A DNA stretch of 64,000 nucleotides, from positions 4,588,001-4,652,000 of the forward strand of contig CAKKNE010000005.1 of NCBI GenBank assembly GCA_918797485.1, in the 5' to 3' direction. Source of the DNA: Pelagomonas calceolata. Lineage: Eukaryota; Sar; Pelagophyceae; Pelagomonadales; Pelagomonadaceae. Each line of letters starts with the position of its first letter. Within the stretch, counting starts at the first letter, position 1. The notes beneath the pieces were generated by a model. The model made no database searches. It had not been told where the DNA came from and was given only the letters and a program-made list of their open reading frames with translations. Made by a program: the position numbers and the translations under genes. This document shows, piece after piece, positions 27,324-36,873 of this stretch.

Positions 27324-29800
27324 ATGGCCCAACAACAACTAGCAGACAAGCGCGACCAGTTCGTACGAACCCTCTGGGACCGCGCCGACACGCTGCGGCG
27401 CGGCGAGTTCGACACCGCCGCGCGCCTCGCGACGATAAAGGCGTTGGTAAGAATAGCAGTGCACGAGCAGCCGCTCCGGTCGGCAACGCAGTGCCGCCAA
27501 GTCAAGAGCGTCGGCTCGGCCATCATCGACGTGCTTGCCACAGCAAATGGACCAACCACCACCGAGAACGGGAAGTACGCGTCCGCCGCCGTCGCGATAT
27601 TAGCGGCGCTCCTGGAAACGGAGAAGACGACGATCCCGACGCCGATGCGCGACGTGCTGGATGCAGCATCAAAGCTGCTCGAGAACAACCGCCGCTTCGC
27701 ACCTTTACAACAAATCTGCGCGGCGCCGGCTTCGTGTTCCGCGTGGGAGCAGCTGAAGATCCTCGAGGGCGCCCTGAAGCTTGTCAAGCGACGGCAGCGG
27801 TCGCAGTGCGAGGGCGGCTGCGCCTTCGAGCTCACGGACGAAGGCCGGGACGTCGCGCGGCGCCTCGCGAAGGAGCGGTGCGGGAATAATGAGGAGAGCC
27901 GCGGCGCGCTGCGGGCCTGGGGCGGGACGTCCGCCGACGACGTCGTGGTTTTGGTGGATGATCGCGAGGGCGGCGGCGACCGCCACCACCTCCATTCAAT
28001 TGGCCAGCTCCTGAGGGACAACCGGGCGCCCTTCGAGACGCGGACACTTCCGACGGGATTTGGGGATTACGTCATTGCGCGGAGGAGAGCCCGCGTCGAC
28101 GCAGCGACGGGCTGTGGCCCGCACGTCGCTCCTGTGTTAATAGAGCGCAAGTCCGCCGTCGACGTCGCGGCGTCGCTGAAGGATGGAAGGTGGCAGCGGC
28201 AGCACGATGCGATGAAGAGAGTGGCCCAGCTCGGTGCTTCACGGGCGGAGATCGTGTACGTCATCGAAGGCGACCCGTCGAAGCCTGTGTGGAAATCAAC
28301 AATTGCGTCGGGTGCTCGACGACGCGGCCGTCCTGGCTCGGTCGAGCGGCGAGGAACCGGCATCGCCACGCCATTGAGCAGGCGTCGCGTCGATGGCGTG
28401 GAGGGTGACGCGATGATTCAGCACGAACACGCCATAAATTTTGATTTCCACACAGGTCGAAACACGTCTACCGAGCCTGCGGCTGCGGTTGTCTCGGGAT
28501 AGGTGCCTGCGGCAACCCGAACCTGCAAGCGGTCACGGCCGCCATTTCAGAAAGGGAGCGCGCCGGTGCTAAAATCGTGCGCACGGCTGATCCAAGAGAC
28601 ACAGCGCGCTGGCTCGCCGCCGAGCGCCGGCGCCAGCTCCAGAGCCACTTCCGCGAGGCCGACCGGCCGCCGCCACAAACGCCCGAGAAGCGCAAGAAGC
28701 AGCCCACGCAAGAGGTCTCGCCGCCGAAGCGCAGTACTTCTGTATTGACCGCCGCCGCGCGCGCCGCCTGGACCCGGAGAGATAGGGACGCGCTCGGGCG
28801 CCTGAAAGTTACTGAGCTCAAGCAGCTCTGCGAGTCCGTGGGCGAGATCGCGTCGGGCAACAAGGCTGCTTTAGTTGATCGCTTGCTCACGCCGGCGAAC
28901 CCGGCTTTGCTTGTACAAAGGAAGCGCGCCGGTAAAAGAGTACCGCGAGACCGCACGTGCAACTACGCGTTGCTGTGCGCCTTAGATGCGGCCCAAGAAC
29001 CTTTGACGAAGGAGCGGTGGATGGCCGCGGCCGAAGCGACGGGAATTGCCAACGTCTCTTTGTACGAAAAGTCGGGCCCGATGGCTTACGACGGCTGGGC
29101 GGGCGTCGGCGGCGACCTCACGCAGGGCGACCCGCCTCTGGTCGTGAAAGAGCGCGGTTCCCGCTACAAGCTGTCGACGTGCGGTGGTGATGATGCAGGG
29201 AAGGCCGTGGCTTCGGCTCTGCACGCGAAGGCGCATCAGCGGGGCTGGTGCGCCTGCGCGCGGCCGCCTGCCCCTGTTCAACCGGTGCGCTTGGAAGCGC
29301 CGGAGCAGGCCATGTCGCCGCTGCACGCGGCGGCTCGAAGGGCGAGAGTGCGCACGCCGGAGACGCGCCGCGCGCCGCCGCCGCCGCGTTCGGCCTCGCC
29401 GCCGCGCCGGCGCTCGACCGCGCCGCCGACGCCTCCCACAACCGCGAGCAAGGCCGCGCGCGCCCGCGGCCGGCGACGGTCACCGGTGCCCGACGACGAC
29501 TCGGACGACAGCGTCCTGGGCTTCAGCCCGCCACGGCCCGCTCGCCCGCCCGCGACGCCGGCGTCGTCGATCATGGATTTGACGACGCCGCGCGTGCCGC
29601 CGTCCTCGGCCATGGACCTCGCGACGCCCGCGCCGCACTCCGGCGCGCAAACGCCGTACTCGAACGCCATGAGCCTCTCGTCGGAGGCGTCGGACGTCGT
29701 CGATTTGACGCGGTTGTCGTCGCCGTCGCCGGCGCGCGCGGCGTCGCCGATCGACCTCATCTCGCCGGCGGCGAGTCCTGCGCACGATAGCCCATCGTAA
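27324..29800 (+). CDS. MUS81: MUS81-type structure-specific endonuclease with C-terminal SAP and second winged helix
   Basis: Exons 27324-28276 and 28456-29800, 765 aa. The N terminus has the MUS81 helix-hairpin-helix (KALVRIAVHEQPLRSATQCR, KSVGSAIIDVL) and winged helix (ASAAVAILAALLE ... CAFELTDEGRDVARRL). The ERCC4 nuclease follows: VVLVDDREGGGD, GFGDYVIARR, LIERKSAVDVAASLKDGRW (the ERK motif), VYVIEGDPSKHVYRACG. After it come a SAP domain (LGRLKVTELKQLCESVGEI) and a second winged helix (NYALLCALDAAQEPLTKERW ... VVKERGSRYKLS) in place of the usual HhH2, then a disordered Ser/Pro tail with repeated MDLTTP/VDLTRL motifs that resemble SUMO-interacting sites. MUS81 cuts branched recombination and fork intermediates, normally with EME1. 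The introner lies inside the nuclease domain. Confidence 0.85.
28285..28455 (+). mobile_element. Introner IE-4 (intron of MUS81)
   Basis: Complete ends CTGTGTGGAAATCAA and TTGATTTCCACACAG, with the internal CCACGCCATTGA / TCGATGGCGTGG hairpin. Target copies GTCGAAGC (28277-28284) and GTCGAAAC (28456-28463), 7/8. The intron is 28277-28455 (179 nt), donor GT from the target copy. Splicing joins EGDP-SKHVYRACG in the nuclease domain. Confidence 0.92.
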
Positions 29801-29857
29801 ACCACTCTGTCAGGCTCAGGCTAGTTACATCGCAGGGTCCCCCGTACCACTCTGTAT

Positions 29858-29880
29858 GCTAGTGTCTTACAGGCCGCTAG
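29858..29880. repeat. CTAG near-palindrome in a tandem gap
   Basis: Reverse orientation: GCTAGTGTCTTACA then GGCCGCTAG. It lies in the 287-bp gap between MUS81 (stop 29800) and the TDP1 fusion (start 30088), both plus-strand. Confidence 0.75.
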
Positions 29881-30087
29881 GTATTAACGCGGCGGGCGCG
29901 GTTCGCGCGGACAGATCGGTTCCTGAGGCGCGAGCGCGTCTCCCGGCACGGCAGGAGGTCCTGACGCAGCGCATATCTCGACCCTTAACACCCTGCGCAG
30001 CGGCGCGCCGCGATACGACTGCTAAGATCAAAGCAGCTTTGACCAGCAGCACAGAGCACAAATAAAACAGCGGCGGGGAGCGAAAAA

Positions 30088-33000
30088 ATGGCCGACTGGC
30101 AGTGCTTCTGCACGACCGTGAACAAAGCCGACGCCAGGGAGTGCTGGGTGTGCGGACTCCGGCGACCCGATATCCCGCGAGCGGAGGCACCGCCGGCGCC
30201 GGCGCCCGCGCCCGCGAGACCGCGCTACCCGTCGCCGCCGCCGCTGCCTTCGGCGCCCGCGCAAGCATCAGTGCCGCGCGCGCCGTCGCCGCGGCCGTCG
30301 GCGCCGCCGCCGCGCGCCCCATCGCCGCGGCCGCCGGCACCGTCGGCGCCGCCGCCGCGCGTGACGCAGACGCAGCCGAAGAAGAAAATCGTCGACCTCA
30401 CGGGCTCGGACGACGAGTCGCCGCCCAAGAAGCCGCGCATGGAAGAAGCGTCGAGAAGTGGTCACGACGACCGGCCCATGTATCGGGAGGCGGGCGTGCC
30501 CAAGGCACGAGCAGAAGAGCTCAAACGACGACGCGACAACGAGAATGACCGACCTTTACATCGAAATGTCTGTAGGGAGAAGGTCCAAGATCTAGAACAG
30601 TTGAGAGAACGACAACGAGCGAAGTACGACCACCCCCAGCACATCCCGGCCGACCCGAGATGCTGGAAGGACGATGTGGACAAGGCCTCGCACAGGATAC
30701 CACCAAGGAAGGTCTTCGACGGGACCAAATACTTCATGAATACCCTAGATGAAGCCATCACCGGTCCCTTGGCCAAAAGCGACCGAGAGACCCTATCTCC
30801 AGTAGACATTTTGTGGCACACGCCTTTTATACAAAAAGCTTTAATGACGTCCTACGGTGTGGACTACGAGTTCCTAGCTTACTTATTCAGAGATTCTAGA
30901 CTCGTGGTGGAGCCGAACCTCATGACCGTGGTCGACAACTACGACCACTCGAAGAACGCGCCGCAAGTCCGGCAAGGGACGAAGGAGAAACCGTTCCGCG
31001 TGGTGTGGCCGCCCTTTTATGATAAGCACGCGTCGTCGCAAGTGCGGGAACGATTAAAACTAGCGACGATGCATCCCAAGTTCTGGCTATTGGTGTTCGG
31101 CGACTTTTTGCGGGTCGTCGTGTCGTCGTCGAACCTGGGAGGTCCGTGACTCGGTGTCGTGAAACGTGACGCCGTCGCGGCGATGGCGTCGCGGCGATGG
31201 CGTCGACGTGGCCGCATGAGAGTCCATACGCCTCGCGAGAGAGCCGCGGCAGTTCGCGACGGCGTCCTTACACACAGGCTACGACAACAAGATGAACAAC
31301 CAGTTCTGGGTCTGCGACTTCCCTCGCAGATCAACACCTATGGTACAACAGGCGACGCCGGAGGCCGAAGTAGATGATAGAGATGCCGCTGATGCTTGTC
31401 TTAAAGAAAGGATCGGGGCCGTGAAGGGCGACGCTCTCATAAAATTCGCGAAGGGCGACCGAAGTAGAGTCGACGTGCGCGGCTTAGATTCAGATTCAAG
31501 GAAGGCCGTGCACCGCTGGGCCGAGTGGCGCGGCGGGCTGGCGACGGAATCTAGGGGAGAAGCTCATGAAAGAACGTTAAGACTTACAAGAACAAAAGGA
31601 TCGAACCGCCACGCCAAGGTGACCTTCGCGTCGTCGTTACGGGGCTTTGTAACTGAGATGCTCAAGGGCGACGACGCTGCTGCGACGTCCGTCCGCGAGG
31701 AGTGGGACGACATCCTACAAAGGCACGACCTCGATAGTATAGCGGACGGCGTCGTGTTCATCCCGTGCTCGTCAGCGTGAAAATCGAGGTTCTACGCCAT
31801 CGACGCGTCTGCGCGATGGCGTCGAGGGTGCCACACGCAGGTCGACGCCGGGCGTGCGACGAGGTTCATTGGCGGACTGCTTCGGCCACCGCGCGATCAA
31901 GCGCGCTTTACGGGAACGAGGCCTGAAGGTAGCCAGGGCGGAGTTCGCCAACTCGTCGCTGGGAAGACTCTTTGACGACCGCTTCCTGAAATGTTTTAGG
32001 GAGTCGATCTTTGGTTCTCCGATTGATGATGGAAGGTTAAGCATCGTGTGGCCTACCGCTGATGTAGCCATGAGAATGAGTAGACGATTAGCGGTCCGAG
32101 CCATGACCGAGGACCAGGGCACAGCGCAGATGACGGGGCCCCACCCCGACATCTGGGCGAAATTCAAGCCCCAACTCAAGGCTAGATTTTGTCGCCACGA
32201 GCCGCCGCCGGATCGACGAACGCTCCACCACTCGAAGATCCTCTGCTTATATGATGAGCAAGATACGTTGATTGGTGTGCTCGGAGGCTCACATAATTGT
32301 TCGGGCGCGGCCTGGGGCGTGTCCGAGCAGGACGCGTCGGTCGTCATGTCCTTCGAGGCCGGCGTACTCATCTTCTGCGACAAGGATCAACAACGACGCG
32401 TTGCGTTGGAAGCGATGCTGCCCTGGTCAAGACCCGTACAACCCTATCAAGGAGACGACGTGCCCTGGCACGGCGACCACTTGCTGAACCGGTTGCACGC
32501 CAAAGGCGACGAGTATGCGAGAGCCTGCGCCTTTTCCCGCGAAAGTGCGTCGCACCTCCCAGACTTACCTCTACTCAAAGGCGCGTTCCCGGCGCACGAC
32601 AAGGTCCAAACTCTCAAAATTGTTTCCCCATGTGACGTCTACGCCGAGTCGCTTGATGAACACACGCGCAAGGTCTGCGGCGAGGGCGCGAAGAAGGAAT
32701 TAAGGTTGCGAGGTGTCTTACATGGCAACGTCTTTTCTAGGAGCAGAAGGCCGGTCAAAAGGTTGCAAGCGGGTATGTTGGTAGCTGTCGACGGCGGGCA
32801 ACACAAGAACTACGAGTACAAGCATGCGGTACGGGGCACGGTGGCGATTGATGAGTACCGCTTAGTGGACGGGTCGGGCTACGTGGATACTGGTGTAAGT
32901 GCACAGAAGGCGGTTGTGTTAGTAGCAGAAGGTGAGTACGATGCGAAGCCTTGCCTAGGTGTGTTCGTCGAGAAGGACCAACCGGCACCATCCGCTTTAG

Positions 33001-34169
33001 TAAAATGTCTGGGCGATGTCAAAGTCCAGTCGTTGCTACGAGACGAGTTCTTAGGAGTGTGGTGCGGCGTCGGCAACGCCCCTGGAAGGCTGGAGCACGC
33101 CGAGTGTGTTTGTCGGAAGATCTTCGACGTCGAGCTTAAAAGTGGACAGGGGCCCTGTTTAGGTGCCGTCGTGAAGGGCGAGCGGGTCCTCGTGGCGGAC
33201 CAATCCGAGACAGCTTTGTTGCTGGAGTCTCCGTCAACGTTCCACGCGATGTTAAGGGACGTCCTCGAAAAGACCGAGGAGGCCCTCTCTACCAGTGTGA
33301 AAGATAGGGAAGAGAAACGTATCAAAATGGAGGAGCTGCCTTTGCAGAAAGCGCGAGAGGCGGCGAAATTTGTGGCGGACAACTACGACCTACTGGTCAT
33401 CGAGCCCGAGGGCACTTTGAAGGCGCCCGGCCGCGTCAAGCTCTGGCGCGAGCCGCCGTCGGCGGCCGAGAAGGCGCGACTGGCGGACGACACTTCTAGA
33501 CAGATCGGGACGCGCGACGCGTTCTACGGGGACTTGGTGCCGTTTCTCGCGGCTCTGCGCGAGAACCATAGCGTACCCATCAGTTTCGCGACGGTCTTCG
33601 GCCAAAAGTGTACGGATCCGGAGCCGCGGGGCCGCGCGAAGGAGGATCGCGTGCGGAGTGCCTTGGATGATTTGGTGGCGCGCCTCCAAGCGGAAGCTCC
33701 GGGTTACCGTGAGGACGATATCGATATATTGATAGCGTGGCGCTGCTCGAAGGCTCATTTGTCAAACTACTCGGCGGAGAAGGCCCAGGAGGCGCTGCGG
33801 GGTTTAGCTCTGCCGTCTGCGTCCGAATCCGAGCGAGCGTTAAGTGGAGGCGTCCACGCTTTGGCGGTGAAGCTCGTCGAGGAGGGCCCGGCCGGGCCCG
33901 TGCGCCGCGCGGCGGAGTGGTCTCCATTATTTGCGGAGGACGGCCTGTACCTGCAGGCGGCCGTCGCGCGGCACCGGGAAGCTTTTGAATTGATCGGCGC
34001 GCCGCGGACGTTAGTGATCGGCGCGGACCACGCGCACAAGCTCGCGGCGCGCCTCGCCGGCTTTGATTATATCGAGGAGAAGTACCTGGCGTTCGGCGCT
34101 CTCGCGGCGCAGAAGGTCGTGAGGCCGGACGCGCCCGAGGAGCTCGAGGAGGTGGTGGACTTCGGATAG
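30088..34169 (+). CDS. TDP1: Tyrosyl-DNA phosphodiesterase 1 (TDP1) fusion: Zn finger, TDP1, HAD-like tail
   Basis: Exons 30088-31141, 31278-31764 and 31841-34169, 1289 aa. Residues 1-30 are a RanBP2-type zinc finger (WQCFCTTVNKADARECWVCG). After a Pro/Ala linker come the TDP1 halves: first HKN block MHPKFWLLVFGDFLRVVVSS (H329-x-K331) with SNLGGYDNKMNNQFWVCDFP across intron 1; FIPSTPGVRRGS across intron 2; second block LHHSKILCLYD (H644-x-K646) with GGSHNCSGAAWG. TDP1 removes 3'-phosphotyrosyl adducts left by topoisomerase I. Beyond residue 750 is an unfamiliar region. The last 260 residues (LLVIEPEGTLKAPG near 1031; TLVIGADHAHKLAARLAGF near the end) recall a HAD/PNKP 3'-phosphatase, but the nucleophile Asp is Glu. 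It follows MUS81 on the same strand, making a repair pair. Confidence 0.82.
31142..31277 (+). other. TDP1 intron 1, possibly a decayed introner
   Basis: 136-nt GT-AG intron fixed by the TDP1 frame (SSSNLG-GYDNKMNNQF). It contains repeated GATGGCGTCG units and ends TTACACACAG like the family, but the left end and target copies (GTCCGTGA, GCTACGAC) do not match convincingly. Confidence 0.6.
31773..31840 (+). mobile_element. Decayed introner IE-5 (TDP1 intron 2)
   Basis: Left end CAGCGTGAAAATCGA (11/15 to the TIR), right end TGCCACACGCAG, interior CGCCATCGACGCG / CGCGATGGCGTCG hairpin. The intron is 31765-31840 (76 nt). The donor GTGCTCGT is where the upstream target copy should be; the downstream 8-mer GTCGACGC matches at only 4/8. 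Splicing restores FIPSTPG, a TDP1 family motif. Confidence 0.7.
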
Positions 34170-34187
34170 TGTGTGATAAGTGACTGT

Positions 34188-34721
34188 TTACTCTTTCTCG
34201 ACGACCGCGCGGAAGCGCTCCATGAAGCCCTCGGGCGCGGGATTCGTGGGGCACGTCCACGTGAGGTCGTCGTCGACGTTCTGCGCGACGGCCACCCACG
34301 GGCCGCCGAGGAGAGACCGCACGACTACCATCTCTCGAGAGTAGGTAAGCGGCAACCCTTGCGACGGCGGAGTGGTGCATCTCTCGCCAGGGAGATACTC
34401 CTCCGAGGGACCAGCATCGCCCCGGATCACGTGGCCATTCGCGTTGCCGCCGAAGCGTGCGAGCCAGAAGTAATACGGCTCCAGGACGCCATGGTGCTTG
34501 TGGGTAAACGCCGTCACCGAGCACACGCCGTCGTCGACGATTCTCGGATTGAAGACGTCCTCGATCGTCTGGGCGTTGCCCCACAATCGTGAGGATAGCA
34601 GCAACTCGAGCTGCGCGGCGAGATGCTCGTTGGCGCGTAAAGCGTCGGCGTCGAAGTAGATCGTCTCCAACACCTCGGTGCCGTCGCTCAAGGTCCGCGC
34701 CTTTACTCGGCGGCCGCGCAT
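34188..34721 (-). CDS. Unknown protein, possibly with an upstream transmembrane exon
   Basis: 177 aa from ATG 34721. Protein-like with conserved-looking segments (EVLETIYFDADALRANEHLA; YYFWLARFGGNANGHVIRGD; GGPWVAVAQNVDDDLTWTCP), no family recognised. Just upstream another frame (34909-34703) encodes a strong membrane helix (GLIFATLVVVFVLWPAAQWAFVV) but has no ATG. A small intron or an indel between the two would make a single type II membrane protein. The 19-bp gap to the TDP1 stop means the two genes converge. Confidence 0.55.
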   Translation of the reverse strand: MRGRRVKARTLSDGTEVLETIYFDADALRANEHLAAQLELLLSSRLWGNAQTIEDVFNPRIVDDGVCSVTAFTHKHHGVLEPYYFWLARFGGNANGHVIRGDAGPSEEYLPGERCTTPPSQGLPLTYSREMVVVRSLLGGPWVAVAQNVDDDLTWTCPTNPAPEGFMERFRAVVEKE

Positions 34722-35051
34722 TTTACAGGTCGAACGACGAACGCCCACTGCGCCGCGGGCCACAAAACAAAGACTACTACTAGCGTCGCGAAGATGAGTC
34801 CGGGCACGTCGACGGATCGGCCGCGTGATTGTGGTTCTGTGTCCCTTGCTGGACGCTCCCTCTTCAGCCAGGTTAAAGGGCCATTTTGTGCCTTCGCGCA
34901 GGCTGCCAAATCGGGAAAATTACAAGCACATTAAATGAGCCTCCGAGCCGGCCCCGCGTATCATACGAGGTTCGGTAGATCAAAAGGATAACCAGAAGAG
35001 TCGAATCCTGTGCCTGTAACGGAGGAAGGGCTTTTGCGTGAAGCGCGATAA

Positions 35052-35075
35052 GCTAGCGGCATGTAAGACACTAAG
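35052..35075. repeat. CTAG near-palindrome, promoter-associated
   Basis: GCTAGCGGCA then TGTAAGACACTAAG; one arm has CTAAG for CTAGC. It is in the 542-bp divergent gap between the unknown gene (34721) and the E1-like gene (35264). Part of the gap (34722-34909) may be an exon of the former; the remainder shows no gene. Confidence 0.75.
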
Positions 35076-35263
35076 CAGGAAAGCAAAAGCACTGAGCCCT
35101 GGAGCAATACGCTGCCGCAGCAGCCTTGGATGTTGCGCACCGCTCTGGCTGGATCTCGTGCGTCCAAACGCATCGAACAAGAGCTCATCTTTAAGGCGCT
35201 GGCCGCCGCCGCCTTGCAAGCTCTGACTCTCTGCTGCGCTTGGAGCGCGCTCCACAAGAAGAA

Positions 35264-36658
35264 ATGAAGCTCCCCCTCATCCTCCCCGTGCCGCTCCTCG
35301 CGCCTGCATTCGTGTCGATTTTCGCGCCCAGAACCGCGCCGCCGCGCGTCGCGCCGCCGCCGCCCGAATCAGCCCAGCCGGCCGACCTCGACCGCATCGG
35401 CTACGACACGATAAAAAACGCGCCGCCCGAGGCCGGGAAGGAGGCGCGTGCTGCGAATTTGGCCGCGCTCTTCGGCGGCGACCTCTCTGTGCCTGCAGCA
35501 CCGGTTGTTGAGCCGGCGCCGGTCACAACCGCACCGTCCGACGAGGACCTCACGGACGACGAGATCAAGCGATATTCAAGACATCTAATACTAGAGAACG
35601 TTGGTGTCGAGGGCCAGAAGCGCCTCAAAGCTTCTAAAGTGGCCGTCGTCGGCGCGGGAGGTTTAGGATCGCCTGCTCTCTTATACCTCGCAGCCGCCGG
35701 TGTGGGTACATTAACAATAGTCGACGATGACACGGTCGAAACCTCAAACCTCCAGCGGCAGATCGTGCACGACACTGACGAAGTCGGCGAATACAAAGCC
35801 GCGAGCGCCGCGTCGTCTATACATAGAGTCAACCTCCTGGTCGAGGTGAAGCAGTTGCGAGAACGTTTAAATGCAGACAACGCTCAGGAACTACTAAAAG
35901 GCCACGACGTCATCTTAGATGGATGTGATAATTTTGACACGAAATATGCGGTCGACGACGCGTGTAGAGCATTGGGCATCCCCTGCGCCTACGCCGCCAT
36001 CCTGCGATTCGAGGGCCAGGCTTCCACGTTCAACTACCCGCCCGGTGTTGGGCCGACCTATAGGGACCTGATGCCGGAGGGGCCGGCGCCGGGCACCGTC
36101 CCCTCGTGCGCGGAGGGCGGCGTTTTAGGTGTATTACCGGGTGTCCTAGGATGCATCCAGGCCACGGAGGTGCTCAAGGTGTTATTGAAAAGGCCATCAA
36201 GCGATTGCCTCGCGGGCCGCGTTCTGGTTTATGATGCGCTGCGGATGACGTTCCGCGAAATTCCGTTGGTGAAAGGCGCGGCCGAGTGCGCCGCCGCGGA
36301 AAAGTCTCTGGAAGAGGAGCCGCTCCCGCCGGACGCGCACACCCCCTTAACGGCCACGGAGTGCGCGGACAAATTACGGGAGGGCTGGGCGCCCTACGTC
36401 TTGGACGTGCGGTTGCCGCAAGAAGCCGAGATCTGCCAGCTGCCCTTCGCCGACGCGCTCTGTCCGCATAGGAATATCAAGGCGGCGGCGGACGGGCTGC
36501 CCCGCGACGTCGACCTGCTGGTGCACTGCAAGTCGGGCTTTCGGTCGCGCGCGGCGTGCCGCGACCTCGCATCGCTGGGCTTCGACCGGCTCTACAACAT
36601 GGAGGGGGGCATCCTGGCCTGGGCGAGGGACGTCGACCCGCGGCTCCCGACCTACTAA
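35264..36658 (+). CDS. MOCS3: Plastid-targeted MoeB/UBA4-type E1 with rhodanese domain
   Basis: 464 aa from ATG 35264. The leader MKLPLILPVPLLAPAFVSIF has an A-PAF-like site, as in bipartite presequences of red complex plastids. The E1 domain spans about 95-345: DDEIKRYSRHLILENVGVEG, the ATP loop VAVVGAGGLGSPALLYLAA, IVDDDTVETSNLQRQ, ILDGCDNFDTKYAVDDACRA, and PSCAEGGVLGVLPGVLGCIQ. The segment GPTYRDLMPEGPAPGTVPSC has lost the CxxC of MOCS3 and E. coli MoeB and resembles the cyanobacterial type. The rhodanese domain (370-464) has the active loop VHCKSGFRSRA. The protein adenylates, and probably thiocarboxylates, a MoaD/Urm1/ThiS-like carrier for molybdopterin synthesis or tRNA thiolation. Confidence 0.85.
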   Translation: MKLPLILPVPLLAPAFVSIFAPRTAPPRVAPPPPESAQPADLDRIGYDTIKNAPPEAGKEARAANLAALFGGDLSVPAAPVVEPAPVTTAPSDEDLTDDEIKRYSRHLILENVGVEGQKRLKASKVAVVGAGGLGSPALLYLAAAGVGTLTIVDDDTVETSNLQRQIVHDTDEVGEYKAASAASSIHRVNLLVEVKQLRERLNADNAQELLKGHDVILDGCDNFDTKYAVDDACRALGIPCAYAAILRFEGQASTFNYPPGVGPTYRDLMPEGPAPGTVPSCAEGGVLGVLPGVLGCIQATEVLKVLLKRPSSDCLAGRVLVYDALRMTFREIPLVKGAAECAAAEKSLEEEPLPPDAHTPLTATECADKLREGWAPYVLDVRLPQEAEICQLPFADALCPHRNIKAAADGLPRDVDLLVHCKSGFRSRAACRDLASLGFDRLYNMEGGILAWARDVDPRLPTY

Positions 36659-36873
36659 GCTCCTTGTTATCATACGAGAGGGGTGGGGACACACAGCAAT
36701 CACTTGTTCCGCGCTGACTTCTGCCGCAGCGTCTTGACGCGCGCCGCGCGCAGCTCGAGCACGTCCTGACCAAAACCCGCTCCTTGGCTACTGCGATCCC
36801 TGGCTAATGCATTAAAGAAAACACAAACTATTATGGATGCGTCGCCCCGGGCGACGGCGTCGAGAAGGACTCG

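Noticed and set aside
33580-34584. 334-codon minus frame over the TDP1 C terminus
   Set aside because: Arg/Pro-rich shadow in antisense; the plus-strand frame continues the TDP1 protein without interruption.
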